Origin: Proluteimonas luteida
Lineage (GTDB): Bacteria; Pseudomonadota; Gammaproteobacteria; Xanthomonadales; Xanthomonadaceae
Assembly (NCBI RefSeq): GCF_021191695.1
Contig: NZ_JAIWPT010000022.1
Coordinates: forward strand, 1 to 52,817
DNA: 52,817 bases
Direction of reading: 5' to 3'
Below are positions 11,239 to 18,543 of this stretch, piece by piece. The notes beneath the pieces are model-generated. The model searched no databases and was not told the origin of the DNA. It worked only from the letters and a program-made list of their open reading frames with translations. The translations under genes were made by a program, and so were the position numbers. The number at the start of each line of letters is the position of its first letter. Position 1 is the stretch's first letter.

Positions 11239-12529
11239 CGTCCGTCTCGTCGGACGCCACGCGCTGCAGCAGCAGCTTGTCGACGCGCGGGCCGTCGAGG
11301 TCGACGATCTCGAACCGCCAGCCGTGCCAGTCGAAATGCTCGGAAACGTTGGGGATGCGGCCGAAACGGGCGATCGTCATGCCTGCGGCGGTATGGAAGA
11401 TATGCTCGTCCTCGCCGGGCAGCGGACCGCCGCCGAGCAGCTCGCGCAGGTTGTCCGTGGTCAGGCTGCCGTCGACCAGCATCGAACCGTCCTCGCGCAT
11501 CACCACCAGCGGACTCGCGTCGCTGCTCTGGGTACGGCCGATCACCGCCTCCATGACGTCGTTGACGGTGACCATGCCGGTGATGTCGCCGTATTCGTCG
11601 ACCACCAGCGCCAGTGACTGCTGGGCCTCGCGCAGGATCTCCAGCAGTTTCATCGCCGGCGTCGACTCGGACACGAACAGCGGTTCGCGCAGGTACTTGA
11701 ACAGGTCGAACTCGCGCGCGTCGAGGCGGTCGATCAGCGACTTGATCTCCAGCACGCCGACGACGTCGGCGTCGCTGCCGCGGTAGACCGGATAGCGCGA
11801 ATAGGGCGTGGCGCGCATCTCGGCGAGGTTGTCCTCGAAGCTGGCAGCCATGTCGAGCCAGGCGATGCGCTTGCGCGGCGTCATCAGGCTTTCCGCGTCG
11901 CGGTCGCCGAGTGTCAGCACGCGGTTCACCATGTTGCGTTCGTCGGCGTCGATGACGCCCTGCTCGTGGCTTTCGCTGACGAGCATGCGGATCTCTTCCT
12001 CGGTGACCTGCGAGGCCTCGGTCTCGTGCAGCCGCAGCAGCCGCAGCAGGCCGCGGGTGCTGCTGCTCAGCAGCCAGACCACCGGGGTCGCGATCCGCGA
12101 CAGGATCTGCATCGGCAGCGCGATCGTGCCCGCCACCCGTTCCGGCGCGAGCAGCGCCAGGCGCTTGGGCAGCAGTTCGCCCAGCACGATGGTCAGGAAG
12201 GTGATGAGGCCCACCGCCAGCACCAGGCCGACGGTCATCGCGTGCCGGCCGAGGAACGGTGCGTGCCCGACCAGCCAGTTGCCGATCAGCATGCCGATCG
12301 CATCGCCGCCGAACATGCCGGTCAGGATGCCCACCAGGGTGATGCCGACCTGCACGGTCGACAGGAAGCGTTCGGGATATTCGGCCAGCTCGAGCGCGCG
12401 GCGGGCGCCGGCGCTGGCCTGCGCCTGCTGCTTGAGCCGCGGCTTGCGCGAGGTCACCACCGACATCTCCGACAGCGCGAAGAACGCGTTGCAGGCGATC
12501 AGCACCAGGACGATCAGGAACTCGAGCAT
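11222..12529 (-). CDS. CorC/HlyC-family membrane protein (CNNM/DUF21-CBS-CorC)
   Basis: A 435-aa protein with a DUF21 membrane domain (about residues 1-190: MLEFLIVLVLIACNAFFALSEMS, FLSTVQVGITLVGILTGMFGG, LVLGELLPKRLAL). A CBS pair follows (about 205-330: MTPRKRIAWLDM, ALVVDEYGDITGMVTVNDVMEAVIG) and a C-terminal CorC_HlyC domain (about 345-430). These proteins are linked to Mg2+/Co2+ export or resistance; the old hemolysin label is misleading. The LGELLPKR motif of the CNNM transport domain is present. It overlaps exoD by 17 bp. Confidence 0.92.
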   Translation of the reverse strand: MLEFLIVLVLIACNAFFALSEMSVVTSRKPRLKQQAQASAGARRALELAEYPERFLSTVQVGITLVGILTGMFGGDAIGMLIGNWLVGHAPFLGRHAMTVGLVLAVGLITFLTIVLGELLPKRLALLAPERVAGTIALPMQILSRIATPVVWLLSSSTRGLLRLLRLHETEASQVTEEEIRMLVSESHEQGVIDADERNMVNRVLTLGDRDAESLMTPRKRIAWLDMAASFEDNLAEMRATPYSRYPVYRGSDADVVGVLEIKSLIDRLDAREFDLFKYLREPLFVSESTPAMKLLEILREAQQSLALVVDEYGDITGMVTVNDVMEAVIGRTQSSDASPLVVMREDGSMLVDGSLTTDNLRELLGGGPLPGEDEHIFHTAAGMTIARFGRIPNVSEHFDWHGWRFEIVDLDGPRVDKLLLQRVASDETDDDHGR

Positions 12530-12717
12530 CAGCGGGCCAGGCGGCCGGGGGGCGCCGGTCCGGTCGGAGCGGAGAGGGCGGGGCGCCGCGGGCAGGTCGC
12601 GCGGGCCGGGGAAAGTCTAGGGTCGTCGTCCATGGGGGATTGGCAGCGCGTTGGGGCGCGGCCCGGACTATAGCAGGGGCCGGGCGCAGGCGGCGCGGAG
12701 GGTGGGACTGGCCGGAA

Positions 12718-12738
12718 CTGTAACCGAACCGTCATAAT
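12718..12738 (+). promoter_or_regulatory. PHO-box-like direct repeat overlapping a -10 hexamer
   Basis: CTGTAAC (12718-12724), CGAA, CCGTCAT (12729-12735) is an 11-bp-spaced direct repeat matching about 13 of 18 positions of the E. coli PHO box. CATAAT (12733-12738) is a 5/6 match to a -10 and overlaps the second half-site. It precedes the DUF47-Pit phosphate genes (ATG 12795). The overlap with the -10 is unlike a classical PhoB-activated promoter, so it may be repressive or coincidental. Confidence 0.4.
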
Positions 12739-12794
12739 TCGCGCTTCGTGCAAGCGCCCAGCCCCCCGCTGGGGCATGGAATCAAGGCGGCGGC

Positions 12795-13421
12795 ATGTTC
12801 TCCCTGCAAACGATCTTCGGCCAAGGCAACCAGTTCTACACGCTGCTGGAGGACGCGGCCGTCGCCGCGCACGACAGCGCCCAGGCGCTGCACGCCATGC
12901 TGCGGGAGGCCGACCGGCAGCCGGCGCTGGACGCCTTCAAGCTGGCGCGCCTGCGCGAGCGCGAGGCCTCGGACAAGATCAGCCAGGCGCTGGTCGACAG
13001 CTTCATCACCCCGATCGAGCGCGAGGACATCGAGGCCCTGGGGTCGGCGCTGTACAAGATCCCCAAGCAGATCGAGAAGTTCGCCGACCGCTACGCGCTG
13101 GCCACCCAGCACCTGGAGCACATCGACTTCGCGCCGCGCGCGGCGATGCTCGAGCAGGCCTCGGGCGTGGTGGTGAAGATGGTCCGGCAGATCAAGACCA
13201 TGAAGCTCGAGCCGATGAAGGCGCTCAACGACGAGTTGCGCGCGCTGGAGAACGAGGCCGACCGGCTGATGCTCGAGCTCTACCGCGACATCTACTCGGG
13301 CAAGCTCGATCCGCTGCAGATGTTCCTGCTCAAGGAGTTCTTCGAGATCCTGGAGAAGGCCATCGACCGCTGCCGCGAGGCCGGCGTGGTCGCCTTCGAG
13401 ATCGTGCTGAAGAACTCCTGA
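12795..13421 (+). CDS. DUF47 (PhoU-like) phosphate transport regulator
   Basis: A 208-aa, largely helical protein of the DUF47/YkaA family, structurally related to PhoU. It starts MFSLQTIFGQGNQFYTLLEDAA and contains LREREASDKISQALVDSFITPIEREDIEALGSALYKIPKQIEKF, the family's EREDI segment thought to bind metal. It ends 13 bp before the Pit gene, the usual DUF47-Pit arrangement; DUF47 proteins are thought to restrain or assist the adjacent Pit transporter. The protein is cytoplasmic with no membrane segment. Confidence 0.9.
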   Translation: MFSLQTIFGQGNQFYTLLEDAAVAAHDSAQALHAMLREADRQPALDAFKLARLREREASDKISQALVDSFITPIEREDIEALGSALYKIPKQIEKFADRYALATQHLEHIDFAPRAAMLEQASGVVVKMVRQIKTMKLEPMKALNDELRALENEADRLMLELYRDIYSGKLDPLQMFLLKEFFEILEKAIDRCREAGVVAFEIVLKNS

Positions 13422-13434
13422 CGGGCCGCCTCCG

Positions 13435-14562
13435 ATGCTGACCCTCGTGCTGATCGTGGTCGCAACCGCGCTGGTGTTCGAATACATCAACGGCTTCCAC
13501 GACACCGCCAATTCGATCGCGACCGTGGTCGCGACCAAGGTACTGTCGCCGATGCAGGCCGTCGGCCTGGCCGCGTCGATGAACCTGATCGGCGCGCTGA
13601 TGGGCACCGCGGTCGCCAAGACCATCTCCTCGGGCCTGATCGACGCCGGCGTCGTCGACGTCGGTTCGCAGTTGATCCTGTGCGCGCTGCTTGGCGGCAT
13701 CGTCTGGAACCTGATCACCTGGTGGTTCGGGCTGCCGTCGTCGTCGTCGCACGCGCTGATCGGTGGCCTGGTCGGCGCCGCGCTGGCGGCGGCGCACGAC
13801 AACTGGCACGCGATCATCTGGTCGGAGCCGGCCGAGCCCGTCTGGCGCAGCGCCGGCCTGCTGTGGAAGGTGATCATCCCCATGGTCAGCTCGCCTGTGC
13901 TGGGCTTCGCCGCGGGCTTCCTGATGATGGGCGTGCTGTTCTTCGCGATCTCGATGATGGCGCGCGCCGGCGGCGTGCTCGCGCGGCTGGCGCGACCGCG
14001 CTGGGTCAATGGCTTCTTCGGCAAGGCGCAGATCGTCAGCGCCGCCGGCATGGGGTTCGCGCACGGCATGAACGATGCGCAGAAGACCATGGGCATCGTC
14101 GCGCTGACCCTGGTCAGCGCGCAGAGCGTCGGCACGCTCGACAACCTGCCCGGCTGGCTCGGGTTCCTGCACCCTTCCGACGCGGCGCTGGCGCAGGGCG
14201 ACATCGACCTGTGGATCAAGATCACCTGCGCGATGGTGATGGCGGCCGGCACCGCGGCCGGCGGCTGGCGGATCATCAAGACGCTGGGCCACAAGCTGGT
14301 CAAGCTGCATCCGATCCACGGCTTCGCCGCGGAGACCAGCGCCGCCTCGGTGATCCTGGCGGCGTCGTCGCTGGGCATCCCGGTATCGACGACGCACAAC
14401 ATCTCGTCGGCGATCATGGGCGTGGGCACGGCCAAGCGCCTGAACGCGATCAAGTGGTCGGTGGTCAACAAGATGGTCTGGGCATGGATCCTGACGATCC
14501 CGATGTCGGGCGGCATCGCCTATGGGCTGTACCGCGCGTTCCATCATTTCGGCTGGGTGTGA
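13435..14562 (+). CDS. pit: Inorganic phosphate transporter, Pit family
   Basis: A 375-aa inner-membrane phosphate symporter (PiT/PHO-4 family) with about ten hydrophobic segments. Both family signatures are present as an inverted pair: EYINGFHDTANSIATVV near residue 15-31 and FAHGMNDAQKTMGIVAL near residue 205-221, with the paired Asp residues kept. PSSSSHALIGG and STTHNISSAIMGVG are the matching Ser/His re-entrant repeats. Directly downstream of the DUF47 gene, so one transcript. Typically moves a metal-phosphate complex with H+. Confidence 0.95.
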   Translation: MLTLVLIVVATALVFEYINGFHDTANSIATVVATKVLSPMQAVGLAASMNLIGALMGTAVAKTISSGLIDAGVVDVGSQLILCALLGGIVWNLITWWFGLPSSSSHALIGGLVGAALAAAHDNWHAIIWSEPAEPVWRSAGLLWKVIIPMVSSPVLGFAAGFLMMGVLFFAISMMARAGGVLARLARPRWVNGFFGKAQIVSAAGMGFAHGMNDAQKTMGIVALTLVSAQSVGTLDNLPGWLGFLHPSDAALAQGDIDLWIKITCAMVMAAGTAAGGWRIIKTLGHKLVKLHPIHGFAAETSAASVILAASSLGIPVSTTHNISSAIMGVGTAKRLNAIKWSVVNKMVWAWILTIPMSGGIAYGLYRAFHHFGWV

Positions 14563-14622
14563 CGTCCCGCGGCTCGCGCCTGCCTGCCGTCTGCTAGAGT
14601 CGACGGACACCTGCATGCGGAT

Positions 14623-14847
14623 GTGCCCGTGTCCCGACTCGGTTTGACCAATATCTATCTCAAGTGCGGACTGGTCCTGATCCTGCTCGGACTGGGCTGC
14701 GGGGCCGTGGTGTTCATGGCACGGCCTGCGGATTTCAATGCGCGACAGCTGCTTCTTTGGCTGGCGATGGGTAGCTTTTTCAGCGGACTCGTGCTCTACG
14801 TCATCGGCCGGATCGTGCATGCCATGCGCGCCTTCGCGCGCACCTGA
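14623..14847 (+). CDS. Small two-helix membrane protein of unknown function
   Basis: A 74-aa frame starting at GTG 14623 (or GTG 14629). Two hydrophobic segments are clear: YLKCGLVLILLGLGCGAVVF and LLLWLAMGSFFSGLVLYVIG, joined by a short polar turn, with a basic tail (HAMRAFART). A TAGAGT -10-like hexamer is at 14595-14600. No family was recognised. It ends 16 bp before the alkyltransferase-like gene and could be co-transcribed with it. Confidence 0.6.
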   Translation: MPVSRLGLTNIYLKCGLVLILLGLGCGAVVFMARPADFNARQLLLWLAMGSFFSGLVLYVIGRIVHAMRAFART

Positions 14848-14863
14848 GTCCGTTGGCGACGCT

Positions 14864-15232
14864 ATGACCTCGTACAGGGGCGATGAAGACGGCGGCGACG
14901 CCTCCCGCACCCGCATCCTCGACGCGATCCGCGCGCTGCCCGCCGGCAGCGTCGCCGGTTACGGCCACATCGCACGCCGCGCGGGATTGCCTGGGCGCGC
15001 GCGGCTGGTGGCGTGGGTGCTGCGTCACAACGCCGATCCGGCGCTGCCGTGGCACCGCGTGCTGCGCAGCGACGGCCGCATCGCGTTCGCGCCGGACACG
15101 GCCGGGTTCCGGGAACAGGTGCGGCGACTGCGGGCCGAGGGCGTGGTGGTGACGCGCGGGCGGGTACGCATGCCGGCGGCGGAGACGCCGCTCGACCTCG
15201 CGCTGTGGGGGCCGCCGGACGCAGCATCCTGA
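14864..15232 (+). CDS. Alkyltransferase-like protein (ATL; MGMT family without acceptor cysteine)
   Basis: A 122-aa protein homologous to the C-terminal DNA-binding domain of O6-alkylguanine-DNA alkyltransferase. It has the helix-turn-helix region VAGYGHIARRAGLPGRARLVAWVLRHN with the Arg finger, then PWHRVLRSDGRIAF, where active MGMT has PCHRV. With Trp replacing the acceptor Cys it cannot transfer alkyl groups. Known ATLs bind O6-alkylguanine, flip it out and hand the lesion to nucleotide excision repair. The start ATG 14864 leaves a short acidic leader; upstream in-frame sequence overlaps the small membrane protein. Confidence 0.9.
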   Translation: MTSYRGDEDGGDASRTRILDAIRALPAGSVAGYGHIARRAGLPGRARLVAWVLRHNADPALPWHRVLRSDGRIAFAPDTAGFREQVRRLRAEGVVVTRGRVRMPAAETPLDLALWGPPDAAS

Positions 15233-15294
15233 TCGACGACGACATGGCGCGGATGGCGCGCCGGTATCATGTGCGGCACTGCCCAGGAGTCCGG

Positions 15295-15939
15295 ATGTTC
15301 ACCAACCTGTCGCCCGTCGCGAAGACGCTGCTGATCATCAACGGCGTGGTCTTCGTCCTGCAGTTGCTGACCAGCAACGCGCCTTTCTATCCGTTCATGC
15401 TGTGGCCGGTCGGCGGCGCGGAGGCGGGCGGCCTTGCGTTCATGCCGTGGCAGTTGCTGACCTACGGCTTCCTGCACGGCAGCCCGGCGCACCTGATCTT
15501 CAACATGCTGGCACTGCTGCTGTTCGGCCCGCAGCTGGAATACACGTGGGGGCCGAAGCGCTTCCTGACCTTCTACCTGGTGTGCGTGGTCGGCGCCGGC
15601 CTGTGCCAGCTCGGCGTGGTGAGCTGGGCGCTGGCCCAGGGCGGACGCCCGTATCCGACGCTGGGCGCGTCAGGCGGCGTGTTCGGCCTGCTGCTGGCCT
15701 ACGGCATGCTGTTCCCCAACCAGCGGCTGATGCTGCTGTTCCCGCCGATCCCGATGCGCGCACGCACCCTGGTGATCGTCTACGGCCTGGTCGAACTGGT
15801 GCTGGGCATCAGCGGAACCCGTTCGGGCGTGGCCCATTTCGCGCACCTGGGCGGCATGCTGTTCGGCTGGTTGCTGATCCAGCACTGGCGCGGGCGGCCG
15901 CCGTTCAAGCGCCGCGGCGGGCACGTACGGCGGTTGTGA
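15295..15939 (+). CDS. Rhomboid family intramembrane serine protease
   Basis: A 214-aa polytopic membrane protease. Seen: a first TM (LLIINGVVFVLQLLTS), HLIFNMLALLLFGPQLEYTWG with the oxyanion-hole region, the nucleophile in TLGASGGVFGLLLAYG (GxSG, Ser about residue 126) and the catalytic His in VAHFAHLGGMLFGWLL (about residue 185). The Ser-His dyad is complete. AGGAG at 15285-15289 fixes the ATG at 15295. Natural substrates of this bacterial branch are mostly unknown. The ~150-bp repeat follows about 45 bp downstream. Confidence 0.93.
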   Translation: MFTNLSPVAKTLLIINGVVFVLQLLTSNAPFYPFMLWPVGGAEAGGLAFMPWQLLTYGFLHGSPAHLIFNMLALLLFGPQLEYTWGPKRFLTFYLVCVVGAGLCQLGVVSWALAQGGRPYPTLGASGGVFGLLLAYGMLFPNQRLMLLFPPIPMRARTLVIVYGLVELVLGISGTRSGVAHFAHLGGMLFGWLLIQHWRGRPPFKRRGGHVRRL

Positions 15940-15983
15940 GTGAAGCCGGGGTCAGGGATCAGAGGTCAGAGGCCAGGAAAAGG

Positions 15984-16138
15984 TTCTTCGCCGAATTCCG
16001 GGCAGTTGCGACGTAAGTCGGAGCAACGCCCCCGACACCGGATTTCCGGCCAGGCCGGGTAGGCGGGTCCACCGACACCTTGCGAACCCGGCCGCCGCAC
16101 ACGTCGGCCGCGTGGGGCCGACCTACAAGATCGGGGCA
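15984..16138 (+). repeat. ~150-bp two-hairpin repeat, copy A (direct)
   Basis: Contains the palindromic core AGTCGGAGCAACGCCCCCGA (16016-16035) and a second hairpin GTCGGCCGCGTGGGGCCGAC (16103-16122), separated by a GGCGGGT...CCCGGCCGCCG stretch. By eye about 80% identical over its whole length to the reverse complement of 18329-18479. Sits between the rhomboid gene and the degenerate M13 gene and fills most of this 267-bp gap. Confidence 0.75.
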
Positions 16139-16206
16139 GCCGTCGTTCCCTGTCAGCGGCGAAGAACCGGGAAAGCCGCGGCTCCCCGGTCCCCGGCCCC
16201 TGCTTC

Positions 16207-18225
16207 TCAGCGCCAGATCCGGATCTGGTCGTCGGCCTTGCGGGTCATGGCATCGGCGGCCTTGCAGCTGAAGGTCTCGAGGAACGCCGGCTGGTTGGAC
16301 AGCGGGCCGTTGGCGCGCCACTGCCCCGGTGCCTGGATGCTGGTGGCGGCGGCGTGCATCGCGGTATCGACCGAGGACTGCTGGCGCCACAGCTGCGCCC
16401 AGCTGCGGAAGAACGCTTCCTTGCCCGATGCCTGCGCCTCCGGATTGGCCTGCACGAATGCGTCCCAGGCCAGTTCCACGCCGCCGAGATCGGCCGCGTT
16501 CTCGTCGCGGGTCTGGGCGCCGTTGACGAAGGTGCCGCTCAGGCCCGGATACGGATAGGCGTTGTACTGCGGCACCAGCCGGTCGGTCGTCGTCAGCCAG
16601 GCGGCATCGTCGGCCGGCGTCCACCACGTGCGGACCATCTCGGTGCGGTCGACCAGCTTGCCGTGGATGTCGACCGCGCGGCTGAGTTCGCGGCCGACCA
16701 GGGCGCCGTAGGCGCCGTAGTGGCCGGCGCCGTCGACGCCCATGTCCAGCACCGGCGCCTGCAGCACCGCGGCCGAGACGATCAGCCGGTTCTGCGCCAG
16801 GTCGTAGGCCAGGGCCGGGGTCTGCGGCAGCACGTCCCAGCGGCGGCCGGCGTTGGCCTGGCCGATGCGCTTCATTTCCTCGCGGTGGTGCCAGGTCGAG
16901 GCGATCAGCATGTTGCTGCCGAAGCTGCCGCGGCCCATCGGCTGCACGGTGAAGTCGATGTCGCGTTCGGGCGCGCCGATCTCGATCCGGGTGCGGGCCA
17001 GCTTGTCCTTTGCCTCGAGCTTGGCGGTCTCGCTCATCCAGCTGTTGCGGTCGATGCCGCGGGCCAGCGCGTCGCGCACGTGGTGGGCGATCATCGTCGC
17101 GCGGCCGCGGGTCGGGCCGGGCAGGTAGCGGGCCACGTACTCGCGCGAGACCATCGGGCCGGCGGCGCGGTTGATCGCGCCCAGCACCTGCACCTGGCGC
17201 GGCTGCTGCGCGGTTTCCCCGCGCAGGATGCGGCCCTGGAACTCGAATTCGGCGTCGCGGAAGCTCTTCGACAGGTACGGCGCCATCGCGTTGCCAATGT
17301 GGAAGCGCAGGTAGGCCTTCCACTGCTCGGGCTTGAGCGAGTTGACCAGGGTGTCGAGTTCCGTGAACAGCGCCGGGTTGCCCATCGACACCGTGGCCGC
17401 GTCGACGCCCTGCGCCTTGAGGAAATCGGCCAGCTGCAGGCGGCGGAACTGCCTGGCGAAACCGGCGGTCTCCACCACGTTGTACTGGGTGCGCGGATCG
17501 CGCATCTCCGCCAGCGACTGCGAAGCGTTGGCGATGCGCGTCTCCAGGTCCAGCACCAGCGCGGTGTCCGCCTCCAGGCGTGCCTCCGGCGTGCCGGCAA
17601 GGGTGAGGATGTTGCGCACGTACTGTGCGTACTGGGTCATCAGCTCGCGCGTTTCCGCATCGCCGCGCGTGTAGTAGGCCGGGTCGGGCATGCCCAGGCC
17701 GCCCTGCACGAAGTAGCCGAGGTGGTGCTCGAGGTTGGCCGGATCGATCTCGGCGCCGAACTGGAACACCACCGGGATGCCGACCTGGTGCAGCGCGGCG
17801 ATCGCCGGGGCGATGTCGCGCGAACGGCGGATGCCATCGATGCGCGACAGCAGCGGTGCGATCGGACGGGCGCCGTCGGCCTCGACCGCGGCCTCGTCCA
17901 GGCCACTGGCCCAGAAATCGCCGAGCAGCTTCTGGATGTCGTTCTGCGGCGCGTTCATCGCCTCGTCGAGCAGGTCGCGTTGCTGCTGCAGGGCCAGCGC
18001 CTGCAGCTCGGCGAACGCCGAGCGGGTGCCGTCGCCGGCGACGACGATATTGGCGGCCAGCCAGTCCTTGTTGACGAAGCTGTAGAAGTCGCTGCAGGCG
18101 GTCACCGGCGGCGGTCCCTTCGGCGCGGCGCGGCGCTGGGCATCGGCATCGGAACTCAGGCCCACCAGCAGGGCGATCGAGGCGGCAAGCAGGGCGGGGC
18201 GGGCAAGCGTTTGATGGATCGGCAT
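16207..18225 (-). CDS. M13 family peptidase homologue lacking the zinc-binding HExxH (probable pseudoenzyme)
   Basis: A 672-aa secreted protein with signal peptide RPALLAASIALLVGLSSDAD before AQ. It aligns along its length with the adjacent M13 peptidase, including YVARYLPG-type and ENAAD regions (TRDENAADLGGVELAWDAF, holding the third ligand Glu). The zinc motif is changed to RELSR (GALVGRELSRAVD, 16678-16692), so both zinc His residues are Arg. The substrate-binding NAxY segment is also absent (PALAYDLAQNRLIVSAAVLQ). The frame is intact over 2 kb, so this is a maintained inactive paralogue rather than a decaying gene. It could bind peptides, pair with the active neighbour or act as a regulator; all of these roles are inferred. 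Confidence 0.85.
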   Translation of the reverse strand: MPIHQTLARPALLAASIALLVGLSSDADAQRRAAPKGPPPVTACSDFYSFVNKDWLAANIVVAGDGTRSAFAELQALALQQQRDLLDEAMNAPQNDIQKLLGDFWASGLDEAAVEADGARPIAPLLSRIDGIRRSRDIAPAIAALHQVGIPVVFQFGAEIDPANLEHHLGYFVQGGLGMPDPAYYTRGDAETRELMTQYAQYVRNILTLAGTPEARLEADTALVLDLETRIANASQSLAEMRDPRTQYNVVETAGFARQFRRLQLADFLKAQGVDAATVSMGNPALFTELDTLVNSLKPEQWKAYLRFHIGNAMAPYLSKSFRDAEFEFQGRILRGETAQQPRQVQVLGAINRAAGPMVSREYVARYLPGPTRGRATMIAHHVRDALARGIDRNSWMSETAKLEAKDKLARTRIEIGAPERDIDFTVQPMGRGSFGSNMLIASTWHHREEMKRIGQANAGRRWDVLPQTPALAYDLAQNRLIVSAAVLQAPVLDMGVDGAGHYGAYGALVGRELSRAVDIHGKLVDRTEMVRTWWTPADDAAWLTTTDRLVPQYNAYPYPGLSGTFVNGAQTRDENAADLGGVELAWDAFVQANPEAQASGKEAFFRSWAQLWRQQSSVDTAMHAAATSIQAPGQWRANGPLSNQPAFLETFSCKAADAMTRKADDQIRIWR

Positions 18226-18328
18226 CGCGGAATCCGTGCGTCGGGAATCGCGCAAGTCTAGCAAGCGCGGGCGGCGCGAAACCGGGTGCCGGGGCGTCCA
18301 GGCACCCTGGCCGGGGAAGGCACCGCCC

Positions 18329-18479
18329 GGATCCTGCAGGTCGGCCCCACGGGGCCGACGCGCGCGGCGGCCGGGTTTGCGAGGTGCCGTACGACCCGCC
18401 TGTCCGGCATGGCGGAAATTCCGGCGTCGGGGGCGTTGCCCCGACCTGCGTCGCGGCTGCCCGGGAATCTGCGAAGCAC
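18329..18479 (-). repeat. ~150-bp two-hairpin repeat, copy B (inverted)
   Basis: Reverse-complement counterpart of 15984-16138. It holds core GTCGGGGGCGTTGCCCCGAC (18426-18445) and the second hairpin GTCGGCCCCACGGGGCCGAC (18340-18359). Together with copy A it brackets the degenerate M13 gene. The borders are approximate, set where similarity fades. Confidence 0.75.
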
Positions 18480-18483
18480 CCCC

Positions 18484-18515
18484 AAAAAGGAAGGGCCCGG
18501 CATTGCGCCGGGCCC
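18484..18515 (-). terminator. Rho-independent terminator of the active M13 peptidase gene
   Basis: Read on the minus strand, GGGCCCGGC / GCCGGGCCC (18507-18515 with 18493-18501) forms a 9-bp stem with a 5-nt loop, followed by TTCCTTTTT. It lies 28 bp past the stop of the gene ending at 18544 and separates the two M13 genes transcriptionally. Confidence 0.88.
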
Positions 18516-18543
18516 TGTCGCATCGCTCGATTGCGCGTTGCGC

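Noticed and set aside
16354..18261. 635-aa plus-strand frame opposite the degenerate M13 gene
   Set aside because: Mirror frame of the M13 coding strand; no recognisable domain or start context.
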